Shown here piece after piece: positions 55,262-64,000 of a stretch of DNA of 64,000 nt. The stretch is taken from contig JAQFVV010012446.1 in assembly GCA_028023455.1 (NCBI GenBank), forward strand, positions 1,614,001-1,678,000, in the 5' to 3' direction. Positions within the stretch are counted from its first letter, which is position 1; the number at the start of each line of letters is the position of its first letter. Source of the DNA: Epiperipatus broadwayi. Taxonomy: Eukaryota; Onychophora; Udeonychophora; Euonychophora; Peripatidae. A program made the translations under genes and the position numbers. The notes beneath the pieces are model-generated. The model made no database searches. It worked only from the letters and a program-made list of their open reading frames with translations, and was not told the origin of the DNA.

Positions 55262-55400
55262 TTAAATGTATTTAGAAAAATTCAAAGTTTATATAAACTT
55301 TTCAGTCACATTCAACTGTTAGCAATAACACACAGTTTAGCATATAACACGGCATTTGGGATGGTATTATTCACTTCTCATCATAAGTTGTTAGTGTTAG
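55262..55400 (-). repeat. Penelope-type terminal repeat, right part
   Basis: Colinear with 49.30-49.43 kb: 'tgtatttagaaaaattc', 'caactgttagcaataacaca', 'gatggtattattcac'. See the nested block entry. Confidence 0.55.
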
Positions 55401-55567
55401 CTAATATATAAATTTCATTCTCTGTTTTCCCACAATATCAGAGAATGAATGCTTGAAACACTCAAAAACTTAATGATTAGGTGACCATTTTATTCTTTTG
55501 TATTTATTGATGAATGATTATTGTTTATGCATAGCTTCCAGATGTATTGTTACTTATACAGATGCTA

Positions 55568-55832
55568 AACTCTCCATACAGGAGTGCCATTCAGTGCAAG
55601 CCAGAATAAGTAATGAATGCAGCAAGGTTTATGCATAAAATCCCTATCTAGTGCCTATTCATCCAATATCTCCAGACTAGTTTCTAACTTGTGACTTTCA
55701 TCAGTGAGGAGCCTTGCATCCATTGATTATTCTGGCTTGCACTGAGTGGTACTACTGTATGGAGAGTCTAGTCTCTGTGTAAACATCTTGTGTAAGCATA
55801 AAGAATGGAGATCATGTGATGTATTTTTACTT
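55568..55832. mobile_element. Hammerhead family 1 element
   Basis: 'aaactctccatacaggagtg' start, the hammerhead half, then an inverted short return 'tgcactgagtggtactactg' and 'gtaagcataaagaatggaga'. It has the best family 1 ribozyme. Confidence 0.75.
55669..55711 (-). ncRNA. Hammerhead ribozyme motif (family 1), core intact
   Basis: Minus strand: stem I TCCTCA with TGGAGA (5 of 6 paired, one a wobble), CTGATGA (55704-55698), short stem II AGT/GTT through wobbles with loop CACAA, GAAA (55684-55681), 2-bp stem III, and GTC cleavage triplet ending at 55675. All invariant residues are present and GUC is the most favoured triplet. Stem II is weak. Confidence 0.7.
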
Positions 55833-56410
55833 CCCTTTAAAAATTTAATATATATTAACTTGTGCATATTTAATCTATTCACAAAGATGATTACTCATTA
55901 ATATTATTAACTTGTTAAAAATGAGAAGCCACCTTCATTCTCTAAGTATTCAGTTACAATTTTAGAATGATTTTACTCAATTTAAACCAGGATTATATTT
56001 AAATTTCATTTTCTAATTTTTAACAACAGCAATGAATAAATGCTTAAAATACTTGCAAACACACAAAAAAGTGGTCCATTCTATTCTTTGCTTTTATTGA
56101 TGCATGACATAATTTCCTGATGTGTTATTACTTGTGTTTACATTTCATATATATATGAAGTTATTCCATGTGTTTATGTTTAAGGTCACTTAAAAAGTGA
56201 AAGGTTTATATGGAAATGCATGCATAATAATAAAAGATGGTCAGACTTTAGGTGTGCAAAGTAGTTAAAATAGGATGATCAGACTTTAGGTGTGCAAAGT
56301 AGTTAAAATAGGAGATGTACCTGATTAAAAAAAAGAGAACAACTAAAAAATATGTGTACATGTTTGCGATTTGATTGATTCAATATTTAATTTTGAAAAT
56401 TATAATCATC
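55833..56410. repeat. AT-rich interval with a 41-bp tandem pair
   Basis: 'gatggtcagactttaggtgt' begins two near-identical direct repeats of about 42 bp (56234-56316). Otherwise nothing recognised. Confidence 0.55.
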
Positions 56411-56411
56411 T

Positions 56412-56890
56412 AATTCAGAGATTCCGAAAGTGTGATCGCGAAGTGACTTTAGGTGGAACGCGCTGAATATTAAAACATGCTGCTAAGTTAAATATAGAAA
56501 ACAAACCCATAATTTATATATTGCTGGAAGAGATGATTCTAGACGAACAGTTGAAATCTTACAATGAATTCCGAAAGATTATAAATGACCTAGATATAGG
56601 CCACACGAGAGATGGATGGATGAAATGAGGACGATATGCCCAGGTGATGTGGAGAAGAGAGGCTAGAGATCGCAGAAGGTGGATTGAATTTGGAGACACC
56701 TTCATTCTTCAGTGGATCGATAATGGTTGAAAATGATATCTCATTATATATCTAGTAATTAGGAAAGGTGTTTTCAATAAAAAAAAATTAAAAGCAATAA
56801 AATATATATTGCAAGTTAGAAGATAAAAAAAAATATCGTTTTTGAAAGCAAGTCTCGACCTACAAAAGTTTGGGAAACTGAATTCTAACT
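56412..56890. mobile_element. Possible hAT-like MITE holding a LINE fragment
   Basis: Left 'cagagattccgaaagtgtg' and right 'aaaagtttgggaaactg' have the CAG..TTCCCAAACTTTT look of hAT termini. No convincing 8-bp target duplication is seen, so this is tentative. Confidence 0.35.
56510..56738 (+). mobile_element. RTE-like LINE terminal fragment
   Basis: ILLEEMILDEQLKS-type start, then the PRY-R-HTRDGWMK, WRREARDRRRW and GDTFILQW blocks in shifting frames, ending 'cgataatggttgaaaatgat'. Confidence 0.75.
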
Positions 56891-57280
56891 TATCGAAAAA
56901 GTTCAAAAATTAATATATAACTATAGTTGAGCAATATAAGATGTATTGGATTTTATAAAGAAAAACATTTTCATTTGAAGCATAAATTTGTCATAGAATT
57001 TTTTTAATGGCTGGAAAAAGCATGGAACCAATAATAATTCAAGTTTATTTATCCCAGGAATATTTATTAAAAAATATTTTTGAAGTTCATTAAAATCAGT
57101 ATAAATCCCTGAACACCTCAAAAACCAAGCCAATTATCATCCAAATGATAACTAATCAATGATTACAGTTTGAAAACTACATTTCATCAAACCAAGAAGA
57201 GGAAAATAAACTCACCTTTTAATCAATTTTCTGTTTCCTAATTATATACATTTTACAAAGTAGTAGTGTAATACATTGTA
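56891..57280. other. AT-rich interval
   Basis: Nothing recognised. Minus-strand ORF 57133-56921 has no motif. Confidence 0.4.
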
Positions 57281-57284
57281 CAGG

Positions 57285-57555
57285 CTTAAACCTGCATTTA
57301 TATATGTAATATATTCGGGATTCGAACTCAGACTTTCACACGACCCACAACTCTCAGTGCCATCATATATTGCTGACCCACCTGATCACACACATGTTGA
57401 CCAACTGATGATTGCTGGTTTAGCATGAAATACGTATATTGGTGATTATATATCTTTTCAACATGTGTGTGATCAGGTGTGTCAGCAATATGAGATGGCA
57501 CTGAGAGTAGTGGATCGTGTGAAAGTCTGAGTTCGAAAGCAGTAGTTTAGTAATT
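57285..57555. mobile_element. Hammerhead family 2a foldback copy
   Basis: Left: 'ggattcgaactcagactttc' (B-box complement) and 'ctgacccacctgatcacaca'. Right: the hammerhead, 'catgtgtgtgatcaggtgtg' and 'gaaagtctgagttcgaa'. The GAGTTCGAATCC segment is a near-perfect pol III B box. Confidence 0.7.
57398..57446 (+). ncRNA. Hammerhead ribozyme motif (family 2), core intact
   Basis: GACCAA strand, CTGATGA (57405-57411), stem II TGCT/AGCA with loop GGTTT and one outer T-T mismatch (57412-57426), GAAA (57427-57430). A self-complementary ATACGTAT stem III is followed by A17, with predicted cleavage after 57438. TTGGT pairs with ACCAA. All invariant residues are present. Confidence 0.72.
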
Positions 57556-57719
57556 TAAAATCAATAAAAATCATTGCGTATCACTGAGAATAAAAAAAAA
57601 CCAAGAAAGGCTGCTATGATAAGAGAATAAAAAGAAATATAAACCTTCTTTTTTAAAGTCATCTAAAATTTCATAATAATTAAAAAGTATAACAAGTACT
57701 AAATAGAGGGACTTGAACT

Positions 57720-58250
57720 CAGGATTTTTAGTCTATTCATATATGTATATACTATATTGGGGATCAAATGTAATTAAATTTATTAAGCCTAGCAGATCTA
57801 ATAATAACGTGAAAGGCTAAAACCTTTGACAGAAGTGCCTTAAAATGCTTATGCGACAGCCAATCAGATGTAACAATGACTGCACGTATTCTGGTTTGTG
57901 TTATTGAATTAAGAGTTCCACATGCAGTCATTATTATTCTGATTGGCTGTCACATAAGCATTTTAAGGTGCTTCTGTCGAAGGTTTTAGCCTTTCACGTT
58001 ATTATTGTATTGGGGATCATATACCTTTTTCGCATGTGTGTGATGATGTGTATCGGTTGTTTGAGATAGAGTAGAGGATGAATGGACTGATAAATCCTGA
58101 ATTCAAATCTGCATGAAATACGTATATTGGGAATCATGTAACTTTTTCATGTGTGTGTGGTCATGTGTATCGATTGCTTGAGATAGAGTGGAGAATTAAT
58201 AGACAGAAAAATCCTGAGTTCAAATCCCTCTATTTTCACATATAAGAAAC
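57720..58250 (+). mobile_element. Family 2a fragments split by a foldback
   Basis: 58015-58110 and 58115-58225 are two direct copies of the 3' part ('tttttcgcatgtgtgtg', 'tgtgtatcgattgcttgaga', 'aaatcctgagttcaaatc'). The second starts inside the hammerhead (GCAT-GAAA-TACGTATA-TTGG). The first is split by the insert at 57767-58007. Confidence 0.6.
57767..58007. mobile_element. Foldback MITE with 12-bp TSD
   Basis: TATTGGGGATCA flanks both ends (57755-57766 and 58008-58019). Arms of about 80 bp ('aataataacgtgaaaggcta', 'acagccaatcaga' and complements) surround a short centre. It inserted into a family 2a element. Confidence 0.8.
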
Positions 58251-58371
58251 ATTCAGTATAAGAAAATTACATACTGCCTTAGAATTATAAACAAGTACGT
58301 ATTTTAAAAAGCTCCCCCCTCTTTCTGCTCCGGCAGTGAATACATCAACACTCTGTCGATCAACCAAATAA

Positions 58372-58906
58372 ACGTGGATGAAATTAATAATAGAATTAAA
58401 CTTGGATGGAATATTTCTAGTATGAAGAAAATATTACAAGAAAATATGGCAATACCTTTGAAAAGGAATATTTTTAATGGATCTGTTTTACCCTTTTTTT
58501 ATTAGGGATCTGAGACTTGGACACTTAATAGAAGTGTAATACAGAGACTTCAGATCATCAAAAATTATGTTGAAGTACTAAGAAGAGATCAAAAATGAAA
58601 TACTTGGAAGAAAGAACAAATAGACATTATTGATATCATTGAAAGAATAAAGAGGCTGAACTGAAACTGGACTAAACAAATTTCTAGAAAATATAATAAA
58701 TGAACAGTTGAAGTCTTAAATTTGGTTCTAAATGATTTGCAATAAGACTACAAAAATCCCATATGTGAGATGGATGAATGATATAAAGGACTTTGTTAGC
58801 ATGACATTGAGAAGGATGTTATGGAGCAGAAAAACTGGATTAAACTTGAAGAAGCTTTTAGCCTGTGATAAATCAATAATGGTTAAAACGATGATGATGA
58901 TGCCCT
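58372..58906 (+). mobile_element. RTE-like LINE 3' half
   Basis: DEINNRIKLGWN-type start, then GSETWTLNRS, and a late ORF (58732-58914) with TTKIPYVRWMNDIKDF and RRMLWSRKTGLNLKKL. It ends in ACGATGATGATGATG, a clear triplet terminus. Heavily mutated. Confidence 0.8.
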
Positions 58907-60350
58907 TTAGCTAATAACAGTTGCATATAAATTTTACTAACTGAATACCTAGTAGTTTTATATGTGCCTGACTATTTGAATGAAAAATCCTACATCTGTC
59001 TATTATCTAAAACAAATGTAAAGTTCATTAGCCTAAATTTAAACCTGAAGACATGAGTGTGGCAGGTGTATCCTAATCACAGCATTTATGGCCTTTTATA
59101 AAATGAATGTAAAAAGTAAAAATAATCATATAACTTACCACCAAAGTAAGATATGTAAAGATCTTTGCCTAAAAGCAGATCTGACTCTCATTGCAATGGG
59201 CCATTGCTGTCATTAATGGCAGTTTGTCAATGTTTATAGTAAATATTTTCTCCTACCATTCTCAAGAAGGAAAAAAGGTAAACATAGAATTCATATAGTG
59301 GTACATCCTTAAAAAGCAGTGGCATATTCTTAGAAGTGAATATATATGAAATCTCTAATTTAAATTTCAAAGACTAAATTATTGGAGGGGGGGGGGAGTT
59401 CCAACACACAATTGATATTTGTTATTCTCCAGCTGCCAGAACCCCTAACGGTGAGACCAACTAAAAATGAAAAGACAATATATTTAGAGATATGAATAAT
59501 GTGTCCCAATGAAAAAGTGATCCATTCTCTCTCCAAGCTATCTTCAGCATCATAGTTTAGTTATTCACCATAAAAATTTTATTACCCGTAATGCATTTTA
59601 AGAAATTAGTAAAATATGTTAGAGTTTTACAAGTAAGCATAGTTTCATCAACTACTTATAAACAATAACATGAACAAATACCATCACGTGCATAATGTAT
59701 TCTTATGAAAAAGATTATTGTATCCATAAACTGTAAGTAATTGCATTGATTCACAATTTTTGTATAATAAATGAAAATCAATAGCTTTGTGGTTCTACAC
59801 TAAAAGTTCATTTAAAAAAAAAAAAAAATGGTGCCAGTTTTAACGTCCATATAAAGTTACATAACTCTAATTTGACGGAGTACATTCTCAGAATACACTT
59901 CCTCTTTATGAAATGTCATGGTAGTTTATTCACTATTGATTTTCAATTCTGCATAAAGTATAAAATCAATTATTTTATATAGCGCGAAGTTTTATAAACT
60001 GTAATAGCTAAACAGCGTTAAGCTGTTGCACATGCGCAAGTGTTTGTATTCAGTCATTTATAGTTAAAATCTATAAAGTATAAAACCAAAAGATTTACAA
60101 ATTTGGCATTAAATAGTAACAGTTGCTGTGGTCTATGGCATACATTCTGATTAGCATTCGATGATGCATACAATAAAACAGTGGACCACCTTTGGAAATC
60201 GTAAGAGGAAGTGTATCCATTTTCTACCACAACAGTTCCTATTTAAACATTGGCTTTAAATGATATATATATATACTGATACATTGAAGACTTTCCTTAC
60301 AAGGCTACCTAATCTCTCATTCAACAACTCGGCTGAATAAATCATATCAT
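58907..60350. other. Unassigned interval
   Basis: No gene is recognised. A G-run lies near 59386-59396 and an A-run near 59812-59828. 'acacttcctctttatg' (59900) and 'cgtaagaggaagtgta' (60200) are inverted, perhaps ends of a MITE of about 330 bp. Confidence 0.35.
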
Positions 60351-60351
60351 A

Positions 60352-61090
60352 ATTATTTTCAACCATTATCAATCTATTGCAGAATGAAGGTCTCTTCAAG
60401 TTCAATCCATCTCCAATTTCTTGCTTCTCTTCTCTACTTCATCCCCACACAGTGCCTTATTTTATTTATCCATCTCACATGTGGTCTCTTTCTACATCTT
60501 TTATAATCTTTTGAAATCCAGTTTAACATTTCAACTCTTCTACTATTATCATCTCTTCTAGCAATATGTCCTGTCCAACTCTGCTTCAGTCTCTTAATTC
60601 TTTCAATGATGTTAGTAACATCTGCTTGTTCTACATATTTCATTTTCAGTCTCTTCTTGTTATGCCTAACATGCATCTCTCCATATTTCTCTGAGAGATC
60701 TGAAGTCTCTATATTGCTCTTCTGTTAAATATCCAAGTCTTAGATCGTAAGTAAGAACTGCTAACAGACATTTATTAAAACCTTTCTTTTCAAACATATA
60801 AAGCATATTTCCTTTTAATATTATTTCTACCAAAAGCACTCTGACCAAATTTAATTCTATGATTAATTCCATCCATTGTTTCCATCTGTAGTAATAATCT
60901 GACCAAGATATTTATAGTTGTTAACTTCTAAATTATCACTATCAATATTTATTTTCACCTTTTGAGAAAATCGATTGAACATTACTTTAGACTTTTTAAC
61001 TTCTACCTTTAGTCTTACTTCTTGCAACATTTTCTAAAGCTTTGAAGCATTATTTGCAAAAATAACTGCATAATCGGCAAAATCTAGATA
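60352..61090 (-). mobile_element. RTE-like LINE, minus strand
   Basis: From right: region near the FADD box ('gcaaaatctaga' edge), KVEVKKSKVMFN-like, YDLRLGYLTEEQYRDFRSL, EQADVTNIIERIKRLKQSW, TGHIARRDDNSRRVEMLNW, YKRCRKRPHVRWINKI, terminal end at about 60352. The right edge is where SINE A begins. Confidence 0.85.
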
Positions 61091-61188
61091 TCATGCATTG
61101 GTGGCCTAATGGTTAGCAAAGCTGCCTTCCAAGCAGCTGGCTCGGGTTCACTTTCCAGTCAACACATTTGACTTATGGAAAAAAAAAA
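61091..61188 (+). mobile_element. tRNA-Gly(TCC)-like SINE A
   Basis: Begins 'atcatgcattggtggcc', A box region 'tggcctaatggttagc', anticodon loop CTTCCAA, B box 'gggttcactttcc', end 'atttgacttatgg' plus A-run. It abuts the truncated end of the LINE; the LINE does not resume after it. Confidence 0.82.
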
Positions 61189-61377
61189 CTATAATGAGAC
61201 AACAACTTTATCTTATCTCTGTATATTTATATTTCTACATAATGGCTTCATTTTACAAGATTTTTCCAAATATTATTTTCTCTTCCAATATAAACAGTTT
61301 TTCCTTACAACTTTCATAAAAAACATTTTGTCTTTACAACATTCATTAAAATAAAAATCACTAAATTAAGTACCAAA

Positions 61378-61502
61378 CATGGTTTAGGGTAATGGTAGAA
61401 TATCAGACTCAAGGCCCTTGGATTGATCCCAGTTCTGTACTTCAATAAGTCAAACTTCTTATGAATTCCCAAGCAACAAAACCATTCAATTACTTTCACT
61501 TT
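61378..61502 (+). repeat. SINE B copy
   Basis: 'catggtttagggtaatggta', box B 'ttggattgatcccag', 'cttatgaattcccaagcaac', terminal 'aaaccattcaattac'. Confidence 0.68.
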
Positions 61503-61749
61503 ACTAAATTGTCTTTTCAAGATCAAAGGGCACTATAATTTCTACCATTTTCTAAATATTTTTCAATGATAACCGCAATCCACATTTCACCCTCCTGCTT
61601 TAAATACATTTATTTTCCAACAATATGTAATGACATTAAAACAGGCAAAACTCTCTATACATATTGCCACTCAGTGCAAGCCAGAGTAATCAATGGATGC
61701 CAGAAAGCTTGTGCATAAAATACTCATCTAGTGCCTACTCATTCAATAT

Positions 61750-61792
61750 CCCCAGACTAGTGTCTGGCTTGTGGCCTTTGTCAGTGAGGAGC
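61750..61792 (-). ncRNA. Hammerhead motif (family 1), mutated
   Basis: CTGACAA and GACA replace CTGATGA and GAAA. Stem I TCCTCA/TGGGGA is perfect. Confidence 0.5.
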
Positions 61793-62351
61793 CTTGGATC
61801 TGACTATACTTAGATCTTAGGGTCTAATGCAACCCTTCAGCAGCCATATTTTATCTTTATTTAACTACAAAACTATGAGTCTTAAATTGAAAACACCATA
61901 ATATTTTCAATCCAAGCTCATTAGATTATATAGTCATATAGATCTGAACTCAGTTCAGTACCTATACATTTTGGTGACTTTGGTTCTTTAATAACCATAG
62001 CCACCACTATCTTATTAGGCAGGATTGGTTTTAAGCCAATAAACATCACATGATCACCATTTCATATGCTTGCTTATAACCATTATTAAAACAGGCAAAA
62101 CTCTCTATACATATTGCCACTCAGTGCAAGTTAGAGTAATCAATGGATGCCAGAAAGCTTGTGCATAAAATCCCCATCTAGTGCCTACTCATCCAATATC
62201 CCCAGACTAATTTCTGGCTAATGAGCTTAGATTGAAAATATTACGGGTTTTCAATTTAAGACTCATAATTTTGTAGTTAAATAGAGATAAAAGATGGCTG
62301 CTAGAGGATTGCATTAGACCCTAAGATCTAGATGCAGTGCTCTCAGATCCA

Positions 62352-62397
62352 AGGCTCCTCACTGACAAAGGCCACAAGCTAGAAACTAGTCTGGGGA
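62352..62397 (+). ncRNA. Hammerhead motif (family 1), G8 changed
   Basis: CTGACAA (62362-62368), GAAA intact (62382-62385), CTAGTC cleavage segment and six-pair stem I TCCTCA/TGGGGA. Only G8 departs from the required core. Confidence 0.58.
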
Positions 62398-62659
62398 TAT
62401 GGGGATTTGACTTCTGCCATCCATTGATTACTCTGACTTGCACTGAGTGGCAATATGTATAGAGGGTGTTGTCTGTTTTAATAATGGTTATAAGCAAGCA
62501 TAAGAAATGGTGATCATGTGATAATATGTAATGACATTAGCTGTTTATACACTTTCTATACGGATTGTAATAACTGTGATAAGAGTGCTTATATGCAACT
62601 ATAGAGAAGCTTGTTATTTATAAATTAATTATGGTCTATCATCAACAAGGGTATTAGAA

Positions 62660-63045
62660 TTTAATCTTTAATACATAAGTCTATGTTTGCCTTGCAGGAT
62701 GCTTTATGCTTACCTAGAGCATGGTTCCAGAATAAAAAGAATAGACTGACCAGCTTTGTGAGATCTAGCATGAACCCATGAATTTCCAGTGGTTTGGGGC
62801 GCATAGAATAATCCATGATAATTGTGTTTCTTTGTATAATCAAATTGAAGCATTTATGGCAATGGGTTTAGAATGTTCCCAGTGTATTGTCATTGAATAG
62901 CTTTGTAAATTTGCGTTAATATTTTGAATTGAAGGTTCAGGTTCAGCGATAATGTCATCTACATACCATGTATATATTAGATCCGGAGTGTGTATGATAT
63001 GAGAAGGAACAACAATGTTTTCAAAGAGGTTTAAATCTCTTCAAA
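62660..63045 (-). pseudogene. Reverse transcriptase fragment with YVDD
   Basis: Minus strand from about 63045: LFENIVVPSHIIHTP, then DLIYTWYVDDIIAEPEPSI (YVDD at 62965-62954), QNINANLQSYSMTIHWEHSK, a frameshift, then NTIIMDYSMRPKPLEIHGF. The YVDD box is the RT active site. The following layout (a region like 'LN..P.I.FT.E', then KP) fits Penelope-like RTs better than the LINE family here, but an LTR-type RT is possible. No flanking domains survive. Confidence 0.5.
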
Positions 63046-64000
63046 TATATATATATAATTATATTCATCTCTCCATTATTACTCTATTTAATCATATTAT
63101 AAATATGAGAATGCCATAATTTGTCAAAAGCATTAGACCATAATCAATTTACAGAAATAACAAGATTCTCTATTGTTGCATATAAGCGCACTTACCACGG
63201 TTTCCAGCAATACAATCAATATTTTTTTCTATTGCAATTTTCAACAAAATAAAATATGATGGTTACTCCTCTGGTTCACAAATTATACTCCAACCATCAA
63301 CATTGATATATAAACTTATAAAGACACTAGATACAGAAATAATATATTTGTTATTTAGAAAAAAAAACTGCTTTTATAGCAAAACAGTTAATTTGTTCCT
63401 CTTGACTGCATAATGATTTCAAATTAACAATTTTGCATATTAAGAGACTATATAGTAATAAACTAACAATATATAATTTATACTTCCATTATTAATTTCT
63501 TATGTTTTAAAAACATTTCTAGACTTAAATAAATAATATATATGTAATTATTAAATTACATTACCTCCAGCCTTTATGCGTAAACAAATCAATAGAATAT
63601 AATCAATTCATTTATTGCCTAGTTGTAGTGTTGCCTTGACAACATATTGCTGATATTTTATTGGTTTTTTTAAATATGATGGCTGGTGGGTGTAATTTAC
63701 ATTTAATAACTAGTTATGCATTGGTGCTTATAATTTAGTGTGGGTATATATATTGTAACGAGCACAGACGTTCGTTACATTGTTTTTTTTTTATATATAT
63801 TATTAAACAAGTTAAAATAAAAAGTTCGCATTTAAAAACTTTCTTTAAAAATTGAAATTAAATATCAACTTAAACTCTTATATATTAAATCGCACAGATA
63901 ATGAAAAATTATTAAAATAAAAATTTATTAAAGAAAAAGTATTTTAAAACTAAATTTTAAAAAGATTTGGAGATAAAATTATATCTTTAAATTTATCTTT
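63046..64000. other. AT-rich right end, nothing recognised
   Basis: One short GC-containing palindrome at about 63754-63780 (TGTAACGA...TCGTTACA) may be a transposon end. No other feature is seen. Confidence 0.45.

Larger units (their letters stand above)
53800..55400. mobile_element. Triple nested block: Penelope-type repeat / family 2 / LINE
   Basis: Outer layer: 53800-53855 ('agactatttccatcgtccaa') and 55259-55400 ('gtatttagaaaaattcaaag') are the two parts of one Penelope-type terminal repeat, colinear with 49.26-49.44 kb. The family 2 block 53856-55258 splits it, with 'attgttaaat' and 'attattaaat' as a likely target duplication. The LINE at 54500-55157 in turn splits family 2. Confidence 0.65.
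61639..62522. mobile_element. Hammerhead family 1 element, tandem plus inverted, 17-bp TSD
   Basis: 884 bp bounded by AATATGTAATGACATTA on both sides (61622-61638 and 62523-62539), an exact 17-bp duplication. 'acaggcaaaactctctatac' at 61641 recurs at 62091: tandem unit 450 bp. The second unit stops near 62218 and the sequence returns as an inverted partial unit to 62522. Hammerhead motifs occur in the tandem unit (minus, 61750-61792) and in the inverted part (plus, 62352-62397), both with CTGACAA cores. No ORF. Confidence 0.85.

Noticed and set aside
56412-56890. Firm hAT element call
   Set aside because: Termini look hAT-like but no 8-bp target duplication fits. Kept only as a low-confidence feature.

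Overview
This is a eukaryotic nuclear window from an AT-rich animal genome. It holds no intact protein-coding gene. What can be recognised is mobile-element debris, a large scrambled insertion of mitochondrial DNA (numt), tandem repeats, and a few weak exon candidates. The numt reads with the invertebrate mitochondrial code: TGA is Trp, and AGA falls where ND4 proteins have Ser. With the LINE, Penelope-like and tRNA-derived SINE content this points to an invertebrate metazoan. The phylum cannot be fixed from sequence reading alone.

Layout. (1) 0-16 kb: 5'-truncated LINE tails, hammerhead-bearing repeats of two families, minisatellites at 11.1-11.6 and 13.5-14.1 kb, a 175-bp duplication at 14.2 kb, tRNA-derived SINEs. 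(2) 16.0-23.65 kb: numt with COX1 start, ND2, ND4 and 16S on the minus strand and 12S and ND6 on the plus strand. It is broken by later insertions of hammerhead elements, a hAT-type MITE, a Penelope-type terminal repeat, a SINE and a large palindrome. (3) 23.7-29.6 kb: SINEs with clear target-site duplications, a second hAT-type MITE, a hammerhead element. (4) 29.6-43 kb: LINE fragments, a candidate two-exon spliced ORF (31.07-32.13 kb), foldback palindromes, a third minisatellite, a long TAA microsatellite. (5) 43-64 kb: nested insertions, the longest LINE fragment (47.9-49.0 kb), a Penelope-like GIY-YIG endonuclease remnant (49.6-49.9 kb), more foldbacks and SINEs, and an RT fragment with a YVDD motif near 62.95 kb.

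The most interesting system is two families of non-autonomous repeats carrying hammerhead-ribozyme motifs (CTGATGA / stem II hairpin / GAAA / short stem III / NUH cleavage site). Family 1 occurs as tandem units of about 450-454 bp with partial inverted tails; one copy has a 17-bp target-site duplication. Family 2 is about 470-550 bp, begins and ends in related inverted sequence, and makes target duplications of about 9-12 bp. Several copies keep the full catalytic core and show compensatory stem changes. Minimal stem III, tandem and inverted arrangement, and a nearby GIY-YIG Penelope remnant all resemble what is known of ribozyme-bearing Penelope-like retroelements. That is inference, not proof.

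The elements are layered. RTE-like LINEs inserted into family 2 elements at 43.2 and 54.5 kb, and one family 2 block appears to sit inside a Penelope-type terminal repeat. SINEs and repeats lie inside the numt and a minisatellite, so relative ages can be read off the nesting.
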